NCBI GenBank assembly: GCA_948474755.1
Contig: CAOLHI010000616.1
Span: 1 to 64,000, forward strand
Direction: 5' to 3'
DNA from: Ctenosaura bakeri
Taxonomy: Eukaryota; Chordata; Lepidosauria; Squamata; Iguanidae
DNA length: 64,000 nucleotides
Within the stretch, counting starts at the first letter, position 1; each line of letters starts with the position of its first letter. Below are positions 43,594 to 53,754 of this stretch, one piece after another. The notes beneath the pieces were generated by a model, which ran no database searches, was not told where the DNA came from, and worked only from the letters and a program-made list of their open reading frames with translations. The position numbers were made by a program, and so were the translations under genes.

Positions 43594-44570
43594 GTGTCAC
43601 AATATTTAATTGTCCTGACATGTAACCTATAATCTGTACAAGACTCCACTGTCAGAACAGAATATGGAGAAACAGAATGATTTTCATTTGGCAAGGAGGC
43701 TAGACAAGGTTGGATTTGATCACTGCATAAGTTTAATTTATACACAGTTTATATGGAAGGTGGGATTAGTGGAAGAAGGTGTGAAAACTGGGATAAGAAA
43801 CATCACTAGTTTAAGATATGCGGATGACATAATACTGCTTGAAGAAAATAGCAAAGACTTGGAATGACTAATGAGGAAAATCAGGGAAGAAAATGTAAAA
43901 AAATAAAGAGATAATTGAATATCCATGCGAGGGGGAGGAATAACCACAGAAGATAGTGGTGGGGAAGACATCAACATTTTAAAAGACTTTTTAAATATTT
44001 TGCATATCCTGGCTCAGTCATACATCAAAATGGATACTGTAGTCAAGAAAACAAAAGATTAATATTTGGAAGGGCAAACATGAATAAATTAGATAACACT
44101 CTCAAGTGCAAACATCTATCATTATATACCAAGACAGAATCATCCATGCCATAGTATTCCAGATTTCAATGTATGGTTACAAAAGCTCAACAGTGAAGGA
44201 AGCTGACAGGAAGAGAATCCACTCATTTGGATTCTGTAGAGGTCATTTGGAGAACTTGAGGAGAGTTCTGTGGACACCATAGATTACCAAAAAAGGGAAA
44301 TGAGTTGGTCCTAAAGTAAATCAAAATCAAAATGACTGAATTGAAGCTATCATACATTTCACATTTCATGAAATTGTATGTCTCATTAGGAAAGGCAGTA
44401 ATGTTAGATAAGGTTGAAGGCACTTAGGAATCAAGAGTACATTACAAGGCAGATAGACTTGATCAAGGAAGCCATAGTTCTGTGTATGCAGGACCTGAGC
44501 TGGGCTGTTGGTGACCAGTTCACCTGGTGGTCTTGCATTCATAGAAGCACCACAAGCAAAAAAAAAAAAA
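43594..44570 (+). pseudogene. RTE/BovB LINE, part 2 (catalytic box to C-terminus)
   Basis: The frame resumes after the nested element with GIRNITSLRYADDIILLEEN, placing the catalytic YADD at 43817-43828. Downstream, IIHAIVFQISMYGYKS, VKEADRKRIHSF and LLRVLWT-like stretches, then LVLKxIKIKMTELKLSYISH and a KVEGT stretch, reproduce the BovB C-terminal region in order. It ends near a (CAAG)A-rich stretch at 44560. Multiple frame changes mark it as dead. Confidence 0.82.
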
Positions 44571-44589
44571 GAGAGAGAGAGAGAGAGAT
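44561..44589 (+). repeat. A(n)-(GA)n tract
   Basis: A poly(A) run followed by about nine GA units at the 3' side of the BovB remnant. Confidence 0.8.
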
Positions 44590-44659
44590 ACTTAGAATTC
44601 TATGCCAGACAGTTCTAATATTACAGTTCAGGGGAGTTACACAAGAAAACTAAATACCT

Positions 44660-44905
44660 CTAAATAATAAAGGCCAAAAACAGATCCATTTGTTTGTATG
44701 AATGTGAAAGCTGGACAGTGAGAAAGCTGCCAGGAAAAATCAACTCATTTGAAATGCTGTCCTGGAGAAGAATTCTCCAGATACAATGGAGAGCTAAAAA
44801 GACAAATTAATTGGTACAAGAACAAATTGAGCTTAAGCAATCATTAGAAGTCAACACAACTGATGATGAAAGATATATAAAGGAAAGAGAAGTAAGAAGA
44901 AGTAC
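44660..44905 (+). pseudogene. Second RTE/BovB C-terminal fragment
   Basis: The translation YECESWTVRKLPGKINSFEM, then LSWRRILQIQWRAKKTN, repeats a region already present in the preceding element (MYGYKSSTVKEADRKRIHSF). This is therefore a separate RTE insertion or a duplication, not a continuation. The fragment is only about 80 codons. Confidence 0.7.
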
Positions 44906-45379
44906 ATTATTGCATATATAAATGACTATGCATTAATGTGCTTTGTTGATAATCCATGTTGTGCATGAATTTTCCCACTCAAATCCACTAGCCTGAAAAA
45001 AAATGGAAAGATATTCTGTAGATGATGAAGCAGATGAAAGCAGCTGATCTGCCAAAACACATGTAGAGTAGATTATGGGCTCTCTCAGACTGATCTAAAA
45101 AATTGTTGAGTTCTTACAATACATCCCCTTGAATTTTGTCAAGTTTTCCCAGTTGTTATTGACTCCACATCTACTTGTTCCAAAATTTTTAAGAGACTGC
45201 TTGAAGTGATTTCTTGGATCTGTTCTTCCAAAAGTTTAAAGAATTTTTTTTTAAAAAAAGTGAGTGCATGAATTACTAAGGTGATGCTATGGTCAAAGAC
45301 AAAACTTTTCTCTTCTCTCTTTTAAAAATTTATTTGAGTTATAGCACGATAATGCAATAGTGCCATTTCAATCATGTAC
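44906..45379. other. Unassigned segment
   Basis: Nothing recognised. Confidence 0.5.
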
Positions 45380-45429
<50 letters not shown>

Positions 45430-45452
45430 TGATGATGATGATGATGATGATG
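45380..45452 (+). repeat. Compound (AAT)n-(GAT)n microsatellite
   Basis: About fifteen AAT units followed by about nine GAT units. The poly-leucine and poly-serine frames over it are artefacts. Confidence 0.92.
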
Positions 45453-45529
45453 TACTATAATTCACAGAACATATTTTTAAAGAAAAAAAGAAAAGAAGTG
45501 ACTTTTTTATTCCAATATGTTGTGGTGTT

Positions 45530-45715
45530 GCTAAGATGAATCTATCACAGAGTTTTCTTGGCAAGATTTATCCAGAGGGATTTGCCTTTGGCTTTTGCTG
45601 AGAGTGAGAGTGAAACTTACCCAGATCTCCCAGTGGGTTTGCATAGCTGAACAGAGACTTGAACCCTAGTCTCCAAAGTCATAGTCCAACATCCAAACCA
45701 TTACACTATGGCTCC
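45530..45715 (-). mobile_element. tRNA-derived SINE (Sauria type)
   Basis: In antisense, from right to left: tRNA head (CCATTACACTATGGCTCC, B-box antisense GACTTGAACCCTAGTCTCC), then CAGTGGGTTTGCATAGCTGA, ACTTACCCAGATCTCCCAG, TTTGCCTTTGGCTTTTGCTG and AGAGTTTTCTTGGCAAGATT. All these blocks occur in the same order in the other SINEs of this window. It is non-coding. Confidence 0.8.
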
Positions 45716-45949
45716 TTTTGTTCCAGTATGACAGAATTAAATATATCAGAAGTAGAAACCCACCCAAGTGGAAATGAAATAGGGATGTGACAAATCCAGA
45801 ATTTTCCAGATTTGAATCCCTGGAAAGTTCTGGGAGTCTACAAATCTCGAATCTTTCTAATCCCAGGCAAATCTCTCTCTGAAGAAATCTGGCCAAGACA
45901 ATTGTCATAGTTTTGCCTCAGGATCTCCCTAGATTGAAAATGACATGAA
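45716..45949. other. Unassigned segment
   Basis: It contains repeated CAGAATTTTCCAGATTTGAATCC-like text of unknown origin. Confidence 0.45.
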
Positions 45950-46019
45950 GGCCCTTTCTGCACAGGCAGGAAAATGTGGATTATTAGTACCACATTTTCC
46001 TGCCTGTATAGACAGAGCC
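45950..46019. mobile_element. 70-bp minimal foldback element
   Basis: The two halves are reverse complements: GGCCCTTTCTGCACAGGCAG... on the left pairs with the complement of the right end (GGCTCTGTCTATACAGGCAG...), giving ~30-base arms around TTATTAGTA. The terminus matches the GGCC-TTTCTGCAC class seen elsewhere in the window. Flanks GAA and ATG do not match. Confidence 0.65.
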
Positions 46020-46230
46020 ATGTACTACAGTAGAGAGATAATCCAGGTCAAAACTGGATTTCTTTGCATAGCTCCAGCTGGCATCATGGGGTTTATAGTT
46101 TGATGATGCACCAGTACACTTTGTCAGAGAAGGCTGTGACACCTTGTAAAACTAGAAACCCCAGAATTGTGTCTGAAAGAGGTTTGCAAGGAAGCTATGC
46201 AAAGGAATGTTTCAGCTGTCCTTGGAATCT
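46020..46230. mobile_element. Foldback-element remnant
   Basis: CTTTGCATAGCT (46051-46062) is complementary to AGCTATGCAAAG (46193-46204). ATGGGGTTTATAGTTTGATG and AAACTAGAAACCCCAGAATT are the paired inner arms, an arrangement parallel to the 202-bp family. It may be continuous with 45950-46019. Confidence 0.5.
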
Positions 46231-47575
46231 CAAGCCTGTAGCTTCCAGTCAAGTACTGAACTTAAATATGAAACGTTCAATTTAAATATCTTAGAATACA
46301 ATCCCAGCTGTAATTTCTGAAATTGTTAGCAAAGGCCATTATTACTCCAAGGAAAAACCTCACCTACTTACTATCTTCCCTTGTATGTACGGTCTCCCAG
46401 GATTTCAGGCATTCCGGTCTTCCAGATTTTCAGGTGTCCCTGATTTTCAGGCATCCCAGTCTCCAACAATCTATGTAGTTGGCAGATTCGAAAGATTCGG
46501 TTTGCCTATTTTGGCACAGGGATTCAGATTCAGGAATCGCGACTCCTCACCCAGGATTCGAGGATTCAGTTGGCCCATACCTAAAGTAAAATATTGTGAC
46601 TGGCACCAGGAACACACAAACTAACTATAACAACTAACACTGCAACATCTCAAAACATTTGCTCCATCTGAAAGAGCCCTACGTTTTATTTGTACATCGG
46701 CAGTTGACGTGCTTTAAATTAATAAAAAAGTTTTATCTTATCTTTGGTACTAGATAGACCTTCTGCTTCATTGTATTTATTTTATATATCACCACTTGAT
46801 ATTAAAAATTCCAGGTAAATAAAACTCTGAGTTTGTCCTGTTGAAAACACTGTGATTCTGTTCGTTATAGCTTAGTCAAAATATCCAGCACTGTCACTCT
46901 CAGACAATGAAAGCTTCCTGCAGGCATCAAGGAACACTGACAAAGAGAAAACAAATCCATTAGATATACTGAACACAAACTCTTCTTGGAGAGATTTCAA
47001 AAAATGGTTTGGTGCTGCCTGAAGTACAATGAGTCCTATGGGCACAAGCTTTGATTTAGCAAGGTATTTATGGTTTGCTGAACTGCAAGCCCATCATTGT
47101 TCCAAAATGTATTGAAATATATTTCTGGCGGTTATCTTGTATAAGGGTCATAAAAAGGAGAAAGAGATTTAGATATGGAATAGAAGTATGCATCTGAATG
47201 CCTCCATAGGTAGAGGCTGGGTATTAGAATTACTGCTAACGTAATAAAGTCTTTTGTATATTTTATTTAGGGATGCAGTCTTCCCTTTTATTCCTCTCTA
47301 ATTATATTTCTGTCTTCCCACATGTTGTGATCACAAGTCAAGGACACTTATCCACAAAAAGAAATATGTGTTGTCACAGTCAACATTGGAACTTTTGTTG
47401 CCTCATGGTTGTGTGTTGCTCTAACCACAACCCCTTTTCTCTGTTTAAAAGCATAAACATAATTTTCCCAAACTAGAAGCTTCTAGATATTTGGAACTGC
47501 AACTTCTGTCATTCCCAGCTAGCATGCCTGACTAGAGAGGACAAGTGTAACTATATAATACAATGTATTTGTATT
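46231..47575. other. Unassigned segment with degenerate short tandem repeat
   Basis: At 46395-46475 a degenerate unit like GATTTTCAGGCATCCCAGTC repeats about three times. Another patch rich in GATTCG-type words lies at 46485-46575. No gene is recognised. Confidence 0.45.
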
Positions 47576-47579
47576 CTCT

Positions 47580-47755
47580 GGGCCAGTGGGGTATAGTTGG
47601 TTGAGTGTTAGACCATCACTCCAGGGTTTGAAAATCCAGTGAGTGACTTCAGACAAGTCACACTCTCCCAACCTAAGAAGAATGCAGTGGCAAACTCCTC
47701 TGAATAGTCTTCCCAAGAAAAGCCTCTTATAAGGTTGCGATAAGTAAGAGTTGGC
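47580..47755 (+). mobile_element. tRNA-derived SINE (Sauria type)
   Basis: A-box-like GGGTATAGTTGGTTGAGTG lies at 47589-47607 and B-box-like GGGTTTGAAAATCC at 47624-47637. The body contains GACAAGTCACACTCTCCCAA, GTGGCAAACTCCTCTGAATA, GTCTTCCCAAGAAAAGCC and GGTTGCGATAAGTAAGAGTT. It is decayed and non-coding. Confidence 0.78.
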
Positions 47756-50094
47756 ATGAAGGCTATGTTAAATTGTTCTTTGATTCTTCATCATGTTATG
47801 CAATCCGCCTAGCAGCAACTGGTGAGTTCCATGTCAGTTAAGTAGTCCATCTAGTCTGGATTTCATTACAAACTTCAAAACAGATATTCAAGTTGCTGTA
47901 CCTTCTTGGAGACAGGAGTTCAACACAATAGATAGCTCCTTTAAAGTTCAGACTAAAATCTAGGTATGGACTCACTGCCCCACAGACATGGAAGCCACAA
48001 GACACCACTGATTTCGGTGCTTTTCTTTCCTTCCCCTGTCTAATATTCTCAACTCTACTAATTATTTGCTACATTTTTTTCCCCCTGTAACAGCTACTAT
48101 AATAGGAAGGCTTGCAGTTGAAGTAGAAAATTGTGGCATCACATACTTGATCATGGACACTGTTATGCTGTGCTCCCTCTCTTTTCATGAACATAAGTCA
48201 TTGGATTTGGCTTGAAAGTTTCAAGGCAATACAGGTCATGAGCCATGTAATAATTGTTGTCTGTGGTTAGTAAGCCGTGATGCCTTTCCATTCCTTTAAG
48301 CTACTTGCACTCTAACGAAGGTTAATTGTGACACAAATGATTCAATCAAGAGTTTGATTTATGGCCAGCACTCTGGTGATTTCAGCTTTGTACAGGGGTG
48401 CATACTTTATCATTCCTTACTCTCATCCCCCCTTTTTTTTTATTAAAAGAAATTGAACTGTAGCCTCCTTTACAAATCTCTGAAAGAGACATCTCCTGAA
48501 TGGCAATAATATTCACTTAACATTGCCAGCGGAATAAGAAGTAATGTAAGGACTAGTTTGGTGCTCTGATGATAGAATGCTATTTCAGCCATTTACAAAA
48601 TGAAGCACTTTACCAAATGTGTTAAATCTTTCTAAAGCTGTGAGAGCACTGAAATATTTTGTAATATAAAGAAAAATCCTCATTTGAACACTTACAAGAT
48701 GCACATCTATAAATGATAGTAATCTACTACTTGAATTTCAGGCTTTAAAACACTCAATTTTCAGATTCACCACATGTGTTTTAAAGGGGGGGGGAGAAAA
48801 GAAAGGAGGAGGAGGGAGGGAGACCCAGAGGCAGGATATGAAAGAAAGAAATATCAAAGTAAAACGAAAATAAACAACCAACCCAGCACAGTAAAAATGC
48901 TTTTACTTAGTGTGCCGATCATGTAAAACCCAGTATTCTCTACTTTTAGAGTCAAAACACTATAAAATATCCTTAATCTAGCAGTCTGAGCTGCTAGGGC
49001 ATTTTTAGCAGCAATGCTAAAAATGTCTCGCAGTCTAGAATATGGCACTGATTGCTAATGTGGGACACAAAGCCAAAGAGAACCATTTGAAAATCAAATG
49101 TACACTTTATTTAACTAGGTTTTACATTTAAACAACAGGCTTGGGAGATTCAAAACTGAAGAATGACCCAGAAAAATGTTGTTCTTTGTTGTGTAAACCC
49201 CAGCCTTCTTTGTTGTATAAACCTTAAAGCCTTGTGTAAACCCTATGTAAATGGAAAAGTTTCACTTTGACTTAATTTAAAGAATCTGAACGTAACATGA
49301 CGGAGTGACATAAGCAAATAAAATCTATTTTATTCATAGCGAAATATATCAACCTGTTGTGGTGGTACCCAAGCAAAGCTTAGAAAAAATTGACAGCATT
49401 TAAGTTGATCTCAGTAAAGAGCTATGTTTTAAAACCATTTACCCAGGCTGAGCACATCTGTATGTAAATACATTGAAATAAAACTCTTCCTTGTCATAAC
49501 AGGGCTTATTGTTTTATCATGTTTATTTTACCCTTTTTATTATATAAAAAAATAAAACAGAAAAATAATTCTGAATTTTCCCTTACTAGATTTTAATTTA
49601 TTTTTCACATTTTTCTTCCATGGAGGGTCAGTGCCATACATTTTGCTGCAGAGAGATGAAAAATAAGATAGGTTTCTTCTTCTTATCCCAGGTACAAAAG
49701 CCAACATGACTGGCAGCTGGATCTTTCTTCAACACTGCTGATGGAACAGCATCCAACAATATACAACGGCAGAAGCCTAGCTTAGAGGCCAGGCTGTGAA
49801 GTATACAATGCTCTCCTCCAAGTTTGCTGCCACATCTCAGTACCTGTCACCTGATGTGACTATCTCACTTTGCCTAATGGCAGTGCTGACCTTGTTCCCG
49901 CATTTTGTCCGTGGTAGTCCTCTAGTTAGTGAACCTTGAGTTCCTATGTGGTTTCCAGGACCAGCTCAGTCATTAGGTAAAGTGAGACAATTGGATCAGG
50001 CAGCAATTGCTGAAGAGCAGCTCCTTAGTTACGTTGAAGTTAAAGCCTACAACCAGTCTTGATCAACTTTGGTACCCAGAATGGACAGTGGAAT
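47756..50094. other. Unassigned segment
   Basis: No gene is recognised. It includes a purine tract at 48785-48830 and a short inverted repeat (11-base arms) at 49000-49025. Confidence 0.5.
48785..48830 (+). repeat. G/A purine tract
   Basis: A run of ten Gs followed by A-rich and (GGA)n-like purines. It could form a quadruplex or triplex, but no regulatory role is shown. Confidence 0.7.
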
Positions 50095-50225
50095 CATCTT
50101 GTCCTTCATCTCAGCCTGGCCAGTACAATCTCCCATCCAAGTTCTGAACTGAACCCAGACTTGGCTTTAGCAAGATAGTAGAATGTGCCTAGTTGGACAG
50201 TTTTAGTTAAAATCTGTCAGCCAGC
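50095..50225 (-). mobile_element. 5S rRNA-headed SINE, fragment
   Basis: CAATCTCCCATCCAAGTTCT, then GAACTGAACCCAGACTTGGC, is the antisense of the 5S rRNA internal promoter half (CTAAGCAGGGTCGGGCCTGG, TTAGTACTTGGATGGGAGAC). The flanking SINE body is poorly preserved. It is a retroposon remnant rather than a 5S gene. Confidence 0.6.
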
Positions 50226-51342
50226 AAAATCATTGATGCTATTCCAGCCCAAAGTCAGAGGCAGACATTCCCTCTGCTCAGTCACATGGATATATGCATG
50301 ATGAAGATGTCAGTAAAATAGAATCAAACTGATTCTATTGCTTAATCATTCAATCACTGTTGAATGCTGTTACTGTGGAGGATTTAAGTATCATAAAAGA
50401 TATATAATGTAACAGTATTATCCACTTCATCTTCCTCATGTCCCTAAAGCAAATTTATAATAGTTTTTTGAGATTTTGGCTGTTTTGATTAGGCCATGTG
50501 ATGAGCCAGGCATGATCATGAGTAGGGAATGATTGGCAAGCTATTCAGAGCTGTTTTATGGAAAAAGCAATATGTCAGACAACTAAAAAAGTTTTGTTAC
50601 CTTTGGACAACTTAGCTCTTCTATTCTGCCATTAAAGTGAACACTGTTAAATTTTGAAAAGTATTTTTGTGATAGTGTTATTTTCTGCTATCATCTGAGA
50701 TCACTTTTCTGGCCAGATACATTGGTAACATCTTCTTTCTATTTAACACTTTCTGTCTATTTGTAAAATTTTTACTGTAATAGACAGAAAATGCCCTAAC
50801 TCAAAATAACTCTTTCTGCATTGGCATAAATAAACTGAGGTGTAATAGCCTGTTGATAGGGAAAAGCATTGCACAAAGATGTTTTGTTTCTGTGCAAGCA
50901 AGTACGGCAGTATCTGCTAGAACATACACTAAATCAATGAAACTGTAATGGACAGGATCCAAAGTAATTCTTTACTATTTTTTATGAGTTCAAGTGAGCT
51001 TTGGGTTTCAGTATTCTTAAAGGGGCAAAGTTCCACATACTACCAAGAAGCTTGTTTTTGTTTTGTTTTTAAGGGGAATTTCAGAAGTGGTTGGTGATGT
51101 CTGCCATTAAAAAAAATATGCTAAAATTTCTCCCAGCCTTCTGCTGTTTTTTTCCTTGGGATGGGGGTATTCAACTTCCTGATTCAGTACAGATTAGACT
51201 AAAGTTGCTGATGGCTTTTACCTGCCAACGTCTAATTGAGTCTCAAGCTGAACTAACCAGAAGAGGCAGAACTCAGGATTAATGAAATAAATGCATTTTT
51301 AACTATAAGACACTTTCCCCCTACATTTCCAGGTGTATATGA

Positions 51343-51375
51343 GTATGTGTGTGTGTGAGAGAGAGAAAGAGAGAT
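51343..51375 (+). repeat. (GT)n-(GA)n microsatellite
   Basis: A short compound dinucleotide run. Confidence 0.8.
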
Positions 51376-51976
51376 TTGGGGGAGGATAACATTTGCCACT
51401 GAAGGGTTCTTCTTCCCTATAGCCCAAGAAGTTTCTCGGTTCCTATCTCAAATTGAAATTTCTACCCCTTTCTCCTTCTCACCCAACTACTCATGGCAGG
51501 CTGAAGCCTCCCAGTGCAAGAATGTATGCAACAGGCACCAAAACTGCATCCAGAGCACACACACAGAACACTATGTGACTATGCAAATTCTGCACAAAGC
51601 ACAATGGGACTTTCACATTAGAAATTGTAGCAGAACAGTAGCAAGAAAGAAGGTTATTAACAGATTGTTCTAACACTTTCCAAATGTTCTCCCACCTTGA
51701 GACCTATAGAAGAGATACTACATCATATGATAAGTCCAGCCAAAGACACAGTTATTGTGCTGTAATTGTAATATAGCTGTCTTACAAGTTCATAAGTTAC
51801 TATCAGAAGATTTTCAATACCCTTTCTCCATCATTTCTTTTCTCCCATCTTAGAAGAACTGTGAGGTGGTAAGAAGATTTTATTTGTGATAATGGGAGTA
51901 CAGAAGACAGATTTTTTCTCATGGTTATATAGAGATAAAGCTCTGTTTCCTAGGTGTAGGAACATTTGTAACATTT

Positions 51977-51998
51977 ACAGGTAACAAATGTTACCTGT
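51977..51998. repeat. 22-bp palindrome with GGTAAC/GTTACC arms
   Basis: ACAGGTAACA and TGTTACCTGT are perfect inverse complements separated by AA. Further GGTAAC and GTAACA words follow within 30 bases. Confidence 0.85.
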
Positions 51999-52149
51999 AA
52001 CAGCAGGTAACCTTTGTAATGTCAGCATAGATGTTGTAGGCCTGAATCCTACTGGTTAAGCCCACCAAAAGAAGACTTATTCAATCAGTTGTTGAAAGGT
52101 AAGTCAATGTATAAGTTCCACTGACTATATAGGTCTACTTTGGTCAGAA

Positions 52150-52568
52150 TTAGGCCCTTTTCGCGTGCAGTTTTTTTACGCGAGGGCCCCTTGAGCGTCG
52201 CGTAAATGAGAGTGTTGGAACGTATGACGCACTCCCACTCACATGAGGCTTACGAGCCTAAAGCGGGACGATCACGCATTTTATTATTTTAGGCTTTAAG
52301 CCGAAAATACTGCGCAGTCGCACAATGCTCGCGGGGCCCTCGCGCACTTACCTGCATGCGGTGTGCCGAACAAGCCGTCCCGGTCACACCTACAGCTCCC
52401 AGGTTGAGCTGCGAAAGGAAGGGGTGGGGCGCAAGCGCGACGGTTGTGCTACCAGGAAGCGGCCTGCGGGATGAAGGAGTGGGGAAGCGGCAGCGTTCCA
52501 GATGAGGCTTCTCACGCAAGACACACACACCCTGCCACGCAAACGGGTAACGTGCAAAAAGGGCCCTA
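52150..52568. mobile_element. 413-bp CpG-rich terminal-inverted-repeat element
   Basis: The element proper is 52153-52565, ending in GGCCCTTTTCGCGTG and the complement of GGCCCTTTTTGCACG. Flanks are TTA and CTA, a 3-bp duplication with one change. On the minus strand it shares ordered blocks with 19945-20563: CTGCCGCTTCCCC...CTCCTTC...CGCAGGC, CCCACCCCTTCCTTTCGCAG and GGTAAGTGCG. The palindromic end block has GAGAGTG...GACGCACTCCCACT and GAGGCTTACGAGCC. It has no transposase. Confidence 0.82.
52352..52408 (-). promoter_or_regulatory. Putative micro-exon between splice-like signals (57 bp)
   Basis: On the minus strand this lies between CCTTCCTTTCGCAG (acceptor-like, CAG at 52411-52409) and GCAG|GTAAGTGCG (donor-like, GT at 52351-52350). 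It matches the arrangement at 20311-20364 in the first copy. Confidence 0.4.
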
Positions 52569-52713
52569 ATAATAGGATTCAGACCAATGGTCATCTTTAT
52601 TATTTTAGTTACTGAAAACATAAATTTATTTAAAATACTTTGCATCCCTTTTCATCCGAGCTTTTGAGTTTATAAAAACAAGGCAAAATACAAAATAAAT
52701 ATTTAAAAGGAGT

Positions 52714-53750
52714 ATGGGAAACAAGCAGGATGAGCTTGTACTCCTAGTACAAGAAAATAAATACGATTTGATAGGCATCACTGAGACCTGGTGGGATGAG
52801 TCTCATGATTGGAATACAGGAATAGAGGGGTATAGCCTGTTTTGTAAAAATAGACCAAACAAGAAAGGAGGAGGAGTAGCCTTGTATGTCAAGGATGTTT
52901 TCACCTGTGAAGAGATCCAGGACTTAAACCCAGAAAGCCAGGTAGAGAGCATTTGGGTAAGAATTAAGGCAGCGAGAAACAATAGGGATATTCTGGTGGG
53001 GGTTTACTACAGACCTCCAACCCAGGCTGAGGACTTGGATGACGCCTTCCTCAACCAAATGACTGCACATTCAAAGAGGAGGGATACAGTAATAATAGGA
53101 GATTTCAATTACCCAGATATATGCTGGCAGTCAAACTCTGCCAAGACAGCAAGGTCCAGCAAGTTTCTTGCTTGTCTTGCAGACAACTTCATGGTCCAGA
53201 AGGTGGAAGAGGCCACAAGGGGATCAAATATTCTAGATCTGGTCTTGACCAACAGGGATGACCTTGTGAATGAGGTAGAAGTGGTTGGATCTTTAGGGGG
53301 GAGTGACCATGCCCTGTTGGAATTTAGCATTCAGTGGGAAGGAGAAGATAAGGGTAGCCAGACACTCATCTTAGATTTTAAAAAAGCGGACTTCTGTAAA
53401 CTTAGGGAGCTGCTGGCTGGAATTCCGTGGTCAGGAATAGTGAAAGGGAAAGGAGTTCAGGAGACATGGGAGTTCCTTAAAAAGGAGATACTGAAGGCAC
53501 AGTCTAAAACAGTGCCATTAAGGAGGAAAAATGGAAGGCATCTGAAGAAACCAGAATGGTTGTCTAAAGAACTCTCAGCTGAGCTAAGAGTTAAGAGAAA
53601 CATGTATAGGAAATGGAAGAAGGGGGAAACCACCAAAGAAGAATTTAAGCAAGTAGCTGGGAGATGTAGGGAGGAAGTCAGAAAGGCTAAAGCACAGAAC
53701 GAGCTTAGGCTGGCCAGAGACATTAAAAACAATAAAAAGGTTTTTTTTAA
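52714..53750 (+). CDS. CR1 ORF2, endonuclease domain and linker (frame ends by frameshift)
   Basis: This encodes an apurinic-type endonuclease that nicks target DNA for CR1 integration. Visible catalytic landmarks are TETWW at residues 23-27, [21 protein letters not shown] at 129-132 and the terminal SDH at 197-199. A linker follows. The reading frame is lost in a homopolymer at 53739-53754, where this copy has G2T8A4 and the other CR1 copy has G3T7A3, a net gain of one base. After that point the frame runs to a stop at 53853. The extreme N-terminus is missing because the element is 5'-truncated. Confidence 0.88.
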
Positions 53751-53754
53751 AATA

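Larger units (their letters stand above)
50226..52149. other. Unassigned segment
   Basis: No gene is recognised. It contains a (GT)n/(GA)n run at 51343-51375 and a 22-bp palindrome at 51977-51998. Confidence 0.5.

Noticed and set aside
43213..43745. Overlapping 87-144 codon frames
   Set aside because: They fall within or across the GC-rich element nested in BovB. No conserved protein motif is present.
47580..47640. tRNA gene
   Set aside because: A and B boxes are present but no tRNA cloverleaf. The sequence continues into a SINE body.
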